Positions 56,270 through 64,000 of a stretch of DNA of 64,000 bases are shown here, piece by piece. Made by a program: the position numbers and the translations under genes. Under the pieces are notes generated by a model. It searched no databases. It was not told the DNA's origin and saw nothing but the letters and a program-made list of their open reading frames with translations. The stretch comes from Apostichopus japonicus (Eukaryota > Echinodermata > Holothuroidea > Aspidochirotida > Stichopodidae). Every line of letters begins with the position of its first letter. Within the stretch, counting starts at the first letter, position 1. The DNA is taken from positions 22,656,577 through 22,720,576 of the forward strand of contig NC_092582.1 in assembly GCF_037975245.1 (NCBI RefSeq), read 5' to 3'.

Positions 56270-56546
56270 CAGGCGCGTATCCAGGGAGAGGCGTTGGGGC
56301 GTGCGCCCCCCCCCCCCGGGTAAGAAAAAGAGGAGAGAAAAAGAAAAGAGAAGAAAGGGAAAAAAGAGGGGGAAAAGAGGCGGAAGGAGAGGAAGGAAGG
56401 GAAAAGAAAAAGAAAAAAGAGAGAGAAAGAAGAAAGGGAGAAAAGGAGGGAGCAGAAGAAAAACGCCAAGACATCGCCAAGATGGTGGCGCTCCGCTTAG
56501 ATAGTACTTTTCGCCCCCGGGTTAGAAAATCCTGGATACGCCCCTG
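56270..56546 (+). mobile_element. Complete GTATCCAGG-end MITE, 277 bp
   Basis: The left end caggcgcgtatccagg and right end cctggatacgcccctg are inverted repeats. The interior has C runs, a purine block (56325-56455) and GGTGGCGCTCCGCTTAGATAG. The flanks do not show a clean target duplication, suggesting age. It serves as the reference copy for the fragments at 48104, 50600 and 51452. Confidence 0.82.
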
Positions 56547-59500
56547 TGTATAGTCCCTGTACTCTATAATATCGCACGGGAGAGGTAAACACAAACGTTA
56601 TATTGATCTTGTAGAATAAATGTTCTTATGTGATAAGATGCTTGTGCACAACAACTTTCCTCAGATAGCTGCAAAATATCTTATGATATCACGGAGATAT
56701 CAGTGATTTAATATGAGAGAGGGGTTGGGACAGTTGACGGGGGGGGGTATCATTTTGTAAATACGCGATTGTGGCCTTGCACTTTGAGGTATTTATTTAC
56801 TTCTTTAATGTTTCTCTGGTTTATTGTTTCTTGGTAAAACAAGAAGTATTGCGACAGAAAAATAAAAAAAAACAGTATTATAGGTTGTGATAAAAGTTGA
56901 ACCCATTTCAGACACAAACATTTGCAAATACCGCCACCACTTTTCAAGGATAACGCGCACAGTATTTTTCAAAGGTCCATGAAACTTCAAAGCACTAGTT
57001 TTTGAGTGATGTCATTTTTAGACTTGATCATGCATTCAATCTAGTATATAGTCAAGGGAACATTTTCAATCATATTTTCCAAAATATGAATCTTTCATTT
57101 TTTAATTTTTTTTTAAATATTTTTTTAACTGTTCGAGAAATGTTATTCACCACAACCATCTTCTATAATATAAGTAACTGATGATGGTTGGTGTTGACTT
57201 CTTCTGCTTAAGGAACCTAGATACCCTTGATGATATTTTTTTAAATAATCTTTTATTTTTGGGTTATTTATACATAATTTTCCATCATTTATATGATACA
57301 ATGTTTGAAGGTAAAATACACATGTTAGATCAATCAAGATCTGAATTATTCATTCAAATTAAATCAAAACCTAATGATGTGTATTTTAACATTACCCAAT
57401 GGTAGATACTTCAACTAACCAGATACCTAGCCATTTCTAGTCCTCAAATATATAATGTAATACACGGAAAAAAAAATATAACAAACCAAAATTAAACAGA
57501 TTTTTTTTTTCAAACGTAGTACTTTAATATTTTATTATTACAACTGGAAAAGGAATAGGAATAGGTAAAGAGAAAAAAAAAAAATAAATACTTTTAATGT
57601 TTTTCCTGTTTCTGTAATAAATAGAATTTGGTAAAGAAAATGATGCACAAATGATATTCCATATGCTTTTGAGTGATTTAACCTACATTGCAAAATTACT
57701 TTTTTTGAAAGTATCATTAATAGGGTTCTTGAGTGGGATGAATTAAATATTATTCTTAATGGCCAGAAGTTTATATTATATCTTCCACTTTCGGACTCTT
57801 AAATTTACATTAAAAAAAAAATCCAAAGCAATTTTCTTTTGTATACTCTGCAGAAATAGCGGAAAATTCTCGAGAAAAATTTCAGCTGATGTGAAGATGA
57901 CACTAATTTGTAAGAATAGGAAATGTTTCCACGCCCCCCCCCAACCCTAACCCCATGGACGATGAATTTTTAGTAAAATAGTCTTTTCAGATACAATGAA
58001 AGTTTAATGAAATTTTTCCAAAATATTTAAATACCTATTAATATTCAAAAGAACAAAGCCTGAGTGGGTACATTGATGAGTATTAAACTAATTTCTATTT
58101 TTAGAAACACACACCGAGGGAAGAAAAAATTAAACATTTTTAAAAGTAACAGAGACAGTAAAATTATAACACGTCGCTCCTACAGTTTCTATGAACCTAA
58201 GGGGTAAACCTATTAATTTAAAAAGAGAACGTTTTGAGGGTAAATGTCTTAATCTATTCTTTTCTTTCAAATGGAGGCAGACCGATTTTTGCCACTAATA
58301 AAAAGGTTACCAAAGGTGCTAAATCACGAGTGTCTAAAACCAAAAACTTGTCAAAAACAAAGCACACAGGAAGACTTTATGCAAATGAGCTAATCAAGAA
58401 CTCAGCTTTACATTATCTATTTGTACTAGGAATTGCCCCTCTCCCCCCCCCCCCCCTCCCCCAATCACTGCAAATTCCAATGTTCTGTTATATTAGTAAA
58501 TTGACACAGTACACTTAAGGTAGTTGTTCTTACAAGCTGTGAACTACAGATTACATAGAGAAATACCTGACCTTTTCAAAATTAAAATTTCTACGAGTTG
58601 GCCAAAACGAAAGAGGGCGGGATATGGGCTTTTACACCTTCCCATCTGGATTAAATGTTAGTGGTTACATATATCTCGTACTGCAATACACTAATGTTGT
58701 CATAACACCTACAACCACATCAATAATTGTACCCATCACCGCCCCATCCCCACTTTCCCAGTTCACTAGAGCTTGGGTTAAATATACCCCTAGTTCGCAC
58801 TTGTATGTTCCTCAAAGTGAAAAGACAAGTTTCTACTGTAGTTTTCTTCAAAAACACCGACCAAAAATGAAATAAACGAGCTGCATGTTCCCCAGAGGTA
58901 TCTTTCGTCGAGGACTCAAGTGAAAAGGTACGAGAAACAGGGAACCCTCAACTTGTGGACAAAACAAAACATGAACAGATTACAATTCCAGACGCCTCTC
59001 GGGAACAAAAGACGACGCGACCTCAGTTCCTTTGACTAAAGTTACATCAATTATCATAAACTTCCCATAGTTTCGAGAATGAAAGTTCTATCACAGAAAG
59101 GTAACATAGAGAAAATATTTGAGGTTGTTGGTTGAAAGTTGCCCAAGAAAAAAAAAAGACTTAAAATCTTGTTAACCAAATTCATAAAAAATTGGGAAAA
59201 AATACCACAAATCTGTACTTTCAAAATGAAGTTGATTACAAACCCTCACAAATTAAAGGGACGAAAAAGAAAGTTCACGGAATCAAAACACAAAACTTAC
59301 AAAAACAACCCAATTTGGTTTGTTGCTTTTTTAAGTGAAATCAGGCATAGCTTTTCAAAATTAAAAACATGGAGTTAAAAAGTTACTGACAGAACTTTGG
59401 TTGAACTTTAATGAGGTTAAGCTTTAAACTGGAAAATAAAATAGAATTGTCGGCTACGGCATTGTTCTTTCATTGTCAAGAGCAACTATTTCTCCGTATC

Positions 59501-60764
59501 TGATAAATTGACAAACAGATGGGAGTTCACCTCAAACAGCCATTGTTGCAATTAAGAAAGCATAACTGGGTGGTAAACTGTCTCTGACTGCCCACGAATT
59601 GCTCTTGCCATACTCGACAATCGAAGAAAAAAAAAAAACAAGTTACACCTAGTCCACCACCTTGCAGAAAAGATTAATCTAAAGGAACAAGCTTTCAAAA
59701 AATTATTGAAGTCATAATTGTTCTCATTTTAACTTATATTTACAAACTAAGTTTTAAGCAAGAACATGGCAGTTTTGTTACTAAGTTATGGAATGATGAT
59801 ATTTGTAAGACAGGACCAGGAACATTTCACGGGTGCAGTTCGAGAGAACCACATTAAATAATTTTCCTATCGGCCGCTAACGACCAAAACAAAAGAAAGC
59901 TCGTAACTGTGGGGGAGGGGGTTAGGGGGGAGTATATAGCCTTGTCTCCCTAGACAGAATGAGACACATAAGCGGTCGAAAAAACAGTTTTTCAATATCG
60001 AGTGAATCAAATATTAGTTCAGTTCTACTACATTACAACTCCCATATACATGACACCCTACACCAAATGTACTGTAATACATTGTTCATATCATGTTATC
60101 TATTAGGATTACAACTTATTTTGGCAATTCAATCAAGCATGTTTTTTTTGTTTTTTGTAATTTAGCGGCCCTTTCGAGAATACGAAAACGATTCAACAAT
60201 AATGCCATCAGCTTGTCTGCCTATTTCATCATTAATCAATGTCTCACTGAGGTGGTGAAATGTCTTCTTTTGTTTCATACAAACTAAAGACCCAAAGAGA
60301 AAATAAAAGCCTGTTAACACATTGATAATACTGTGACAGACTAGACAGAACATGGCAGGCCCCTGATGTCACTTTTAAGAGCAATCCTTGCTTACGGATA
60401 TCACCTTATCTTCGCTACTGCATGTCTACACTTTGTCTGTGTCTTCTAACCGCAACAGAAGGAGAAACTGTGAAGATACCAATGTTAGTATCTCATCTCA
60501 TTGCCACACTAACTATCCCATCGTCACAATTCGGTCTTTCGTTCCATGCAGAGCAACTGGAGGAATGAGACGACCAACTGTGTCGTCTCGTTTTGCTGGC
60601 TTGCAGATGTAACAGCATCCCAACATCCCCGCAGGATTAGTTAGGATGGAAGCTAAACTCAAAAAAAAAAGAAAAAAAAAAAGGGCATTCTCTTTGCTTT
60701 GCTGGCAATCCCACCCATTGTAATGGTATCATGCATATTTATATATATATATTGGTTTGCATAT
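56547..60764. other. Intergenic stretch, possibly including RABL6 3' UTR
   Basis: AT-rich with many A or T runs. No open frame with recognisable features. The part near 60764 downward should be the minus-strand 3' untranslated region of RABL6, but I could not place its end. Confidence 0.4.
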
Positions 60765-63572
60765 TCATATGGGTTCATAGCCTGCAGGACTAGAGCCCTC
60801 TAGGAACATCTCGAGTGCATCCATCTCCTGTTTCTGTTCCGTGGTGTCTTCTTCCTCGGGTTTCTTCTTCGTCCGTTTCTTCTTCCTCTTCTCACCTTTC
60901 TCTTCTTTTTCATCCTTGTGTTTCTTGTGTCTGTGCTTTTTATGACTCTTCTCTTCATCCTGAAAAATATTTAATTCATATAATAAGTAATAAAAAATGA
61001 TAATAAATATTTATAATGTATACAACGAATTGGCGATCAATATTTCAAGGTAGGCTAGGCTAGGTTAGGAGGACAGAGGTCATAAACAATTTATAAATAC
61101 TGAAAATAAAAAATGGCGTGGGAGGGGGGTGGGAGATAAATTTTGAATAATTTATATTTCCTGATCTTAGTGAAGATATTACCGGTAAGACAAAAAAAAA
61201 CTTGTTTGTGTCAGAAAATGTCCAGATGTCAATGGCATCAGAACTTACTAAAATTCATGCTTTATTCGGTGGGTAGTCTTGTAGGAGGTGGTCATAGTTT
61301 TTAATTTCATATAAATTAGTAAACTTCAGTAGGGTTCTTACATGTTGCTTCAGACCCTGCCCCTGAAGTGGATCATAATTTGAAACGGTCTAATTTTTTC
61401 ACCATTTTTTGACTCAAATGATAGGTTGGTTCCTGCTTGACAATGCATTTCCTATGGGGTGGGGTGTGGTGGGGTGGGGAGGGTATGGGGGAGGTGCGGA
61501 GGGGTTGGATGGTGGGGAGGTTGTTCAGCTTAGTAATTTTTACCTTTCAGATATCACAAAAGCTTACCCTGTCTTTCGTTCGACTTTTTTTCTTTTTAGC
61601 TGAACTACTGGTGCTGGTTGTGGTCGTCGACGTCTCCGTACCGCTGGGGCCTTCATCGTTAATGTTTACCAACGAATCAAACTCATAATTCGGTCCTACG
61701 CTGGCTTTTGCTGTTGGCCAAAAATAACCAAAAATAAATAAAAAATTTGGACTGAAACACAATATTAAAAAATAAAATCATTTCTATAAGCCAATAACCA
61801 GCGGTCTGTATGAGATTGTGTCTGCTATAACTATGACAATAACAAGGGCACCCCCCATCAGTCATCTGCCACAACCCCTCACACACCGCCCTTCCTAACT
61901 CTCCTTACTCAAATCACCTGGTTTCCTGTCTCAAGTTTTGACACTGATACAATGTCACCTCTTCCTACAAACACACTCCACCCCAAAAAGTCTTTCTTCC
62001 ATTTCTCCAGTAATATAACCAATAGAGAATGGACTCCTCTTTCAGCCATCCCAACCCTCACCTCCACCCCACCTCCTCCCAAGCTATCTTTTCCCCACCA
62101 CCCATCATCCCCACTACCCAACATCCACACTACCCAACATCCCCACTACCCAACATCCACACTACCCAACATCCCCACTACCCAACATCCACACTACCCA
62201 ACATCCCCACTTCATTTTACATAGCAGTTTACCATGTCATACCAGATGAAATATTCTCTGCAGGTGACCCCACAATTATTACCTCAATTCCCCCCCCTCG
62301 AATTCTCCCCAAACACCATCTTTCTTTACCACCTCAAGTAATGTTACTGACACAAGAAGACCACCATTAGTCCCCTCCCCTCCCTCGCTTCTCCCCCCCC
62401 AAGAGTCAAATATCCATCCCACCAACAACAATGCTACCAACACAGAATACAGAGATACCCATCCATTCATCATCTCCCTCCCCCACCTTTGCCCCACCCC
62501 AAATAACCATTTCACTCCCACCATCTCCCCCCACTTGCTGATACAGATCTTGACTTCATCCATCGGTGTGGAGCTGATTCCCGAGGGGCAACGGAAGGAT
62601 ATTTTCCACTCACTGGATGATGGAGACTTTGACGATTTGGAAGTGACGCTCTCAAGGAAATTCAGATCCTCCAACTGAAGTTGGATCCCCGCCGAGGACG
62701 GTGAAGTCGCACTCTCTGGTTCGGAGCTTGAAGACTGCTGGGATCAACAGGGAAAATAGAAAAGGGTTCCAATGGTCAAGTTCCGTACATGTCACATAAA
62801 TACTATTGTCTGTATTGAAAAAATTGCTGATTGAAAAATTGATGAAAATTTTTATACATATCCAGGCTAAAAATCACATCCTCTTAGCACTTCGTTATCG
62901 CAAAGATACTATTAATTCTTTTTTAAATTTGGTGATTTTTTGCAAAACAGCAGATTGGTTGATGTCATCACGGCAATCAATTGAGATGAAAATGTCATTG
63001 CTTTTTCGTTTTAATGTTTCACATTCATTTATCCACAAAAGGAAAATAATGTTTCTACAAAAAGGGATTTGCTATCAAGATAAACTCCTATACAGAAAGA
63101 ACATTGATAGCTAAGCAAGCATTTCCAAATGTGTCAGGTTTCAAAAGGATAAATCAACCAGATGATTAGAATAAACCAGAGTAGTAGAGCTCTTCAAGGA
63201 AATCTACCGGGATGGCATCACAGACCACTTACTGTGACCCACTCTCTGGTGGTATCGGGTTTAGCCCTGTCAAAAGTAGCCCACATCCAAATAACTCATA
63301 ACTCAAGTTAGGGACAAGATCTTAGGAATGCGTTTCAACTGACAACGCTCAATATTTTTTCGCTTCGGTATATGTTTTTCGTTATCTGCCTTTATTATCC
63401 AGCTTGGTATATCATAAAATGGTTCATATACAACCATATTCTGCCCCCCCCCCAAAAAAAAAAAAATTTTAATGTATTTAAAAAAAAAAAAATCTTAAAT
63501 ACGTTGCGCTACCTCTAATCTAATCTTTAAAAAAAAAATAATAATAATTTATTTTAAAAAATTTAAAAATAA

Positions 63573-63603
<31 letters not shown>

Positions 63604-64000
63604 TTAAAAAATAAAAAAAAATCTTAAATACGTTGAGCTACCTCTAATCTTTTCACCATTGCACTGTCAGGGGCGTCCACTGTGAGATTGCTTTTGGTTG
63701 ACAAATGGGATTTTCCCTGTTTCACAATTGAATGTTCATTTAGTGAGATATCCTCCTCCTCCGGAGGCGTCTCAGATTGATTGTTGACCTTTGGCCTCTC
63801 CCGGCTCTCTTGGTCCGATGAATCTACATCTTCCACTGCCTGTATGACTGGACCCTCAGGTTCGCTGTCGCTGAGCTGGATCTCTCGGCTGGTCAATTTC
63901 TTTTTGGAATGCTCGGGACTGTTCGACGGTTTGATTTCGGGACCCTCGTCGTCCGAGTCTAATTCTTCTTGGAATCCGGCAACCATTGGATTGTCACCTT
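60765..64000 (-). CDS. RABL6: RABL6-like Rab-related GTPase, C-terminal exons (partial)
   Basis: Four minus-strand exons: (beyond window) 64000-63642, 62734-62614, 61710-61568 and 60959-60765 with stop TGA. All are GT-AG, and the phases close (0, 1, 0). The N-terminal GTPase domain lies outside the window. Recognition rests on NPMVAGFQ opening the acidic tail, the serine/glutamate-rich DSEPEGP region, the lysine/histidine-rich tract near the end (KSHKKHKHRHKKHKD) and the final ALEMFLEG block, which parallel the same order in vertebrate RABL6 (NPMVAGFQ ... ELEAFLGG). In mammals this tail is disordered, holds nuclear/nucleolar targeting signals and binds growth-control partners; the GTPase part binds GTP. 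The acceptor of the third exon could be 61710 or six bases later, both in frame. The exon ending at 63642 has a nearby copy of its own donor. Confidence 0.75.
62103..62212. repeat. 16-bp minisatellite in a RABL6 intron
   Basis: About seven units alternating cactacccaacatccc and cactacccaacatcca. Confidence 0.93.
63491..63520 (-). repeat. Duplicate of the RABL6 exon-end and donor site
   Basis: aatcttaaatacgttg.gctacctctaatc at 63491-63520 matches 63620-63649 with one mismatch. The latter contains the splice donor of the exon ending at 63642. A- and T-homopolymers surround both copies. Confidence 0.85.

Noticed and set aside
62279-62674. 131-codon minus-strand frame as a long RABL6 exon
   Set aside because: Only the first part fits RABL6; a consensus donor gtgagt lies at 62613, and the remainder is low-complexity with no family similarity, so I end the exon at 62614.

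Overview
The window is eukaryotic, from a metazoan nuclear genome. Its genes have many exons with GT-AG introns, about 60% or more of it is AT-rich non-coding DNA, and it is crowded with microsatellites, minisatellites, tRNA-derived SINE pieces, decayed non-LTR retrotransposons and short foldback DNA elements. Gene content (hydroxylysine kinase, a secreted cobalamin-carrier family and RABL6) fits an invertebrate deuterostome. An echinoderm such as a sea cucumber is my best guess, but the species is inferred rather than shown.

Layout. (1) 3.1-10.1 kb: a hydroxylysine-kinase-like gene on the minus strand (HYKK copy 1, 4 exons, 389 aa) inside a roughly 5.5 kb block bracketed by about 330 bp direct repeats. 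(2) 10.9-19.9 kb: a transcobalamin/intrinsic-factor-like gene on the plus strand (TC1, 8 coding exons, 446 aa). One of its introns holds a 2 kb minisatellite that copies the gene's own splice donor. A possible alternative last exon lies at 21.0 kb. (3) 20-29 kb: repeats, with retrotransposon remnants and two foldback elements inserted side by side at the same target. (4) 29.1-34.2 kb: HYKK copy 2 on the plus strand, an inverted duplicate of region 1. (5) 36.9-45.5 kb: a second transcobalamin-like gene (TC2, 9 coding exons, 453 aa) with the same exon phases as TC1 plus an extra 51-nt acidic exon. (6) 45.5-60.7 kb: gene-poor, with several unusual repeats, notably a CTTAAG-box element with long terminal inverted repeats. 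(7) 60.8-64.0 kb: the last four exons of a RABL6-like gene on the minus strand, cut by the window's right edge.

Functionally, the TC genes look like secreted corrinoid carriers (signal peptide, alpha-barrel, C-terminal beta domain). The HYKK genes are cytosolic kinases of lysine/hydroxylysine breakdown, and RABL6 is a Rab-like GTPase. Nothing in the sequence shows a shared pathway. The TC/HYKK neighbourhood appears to have arisen by local duplication. All gene models were assembled by eye from splice signals, phase bookkeeping and remembered family members; every model closes in frame.
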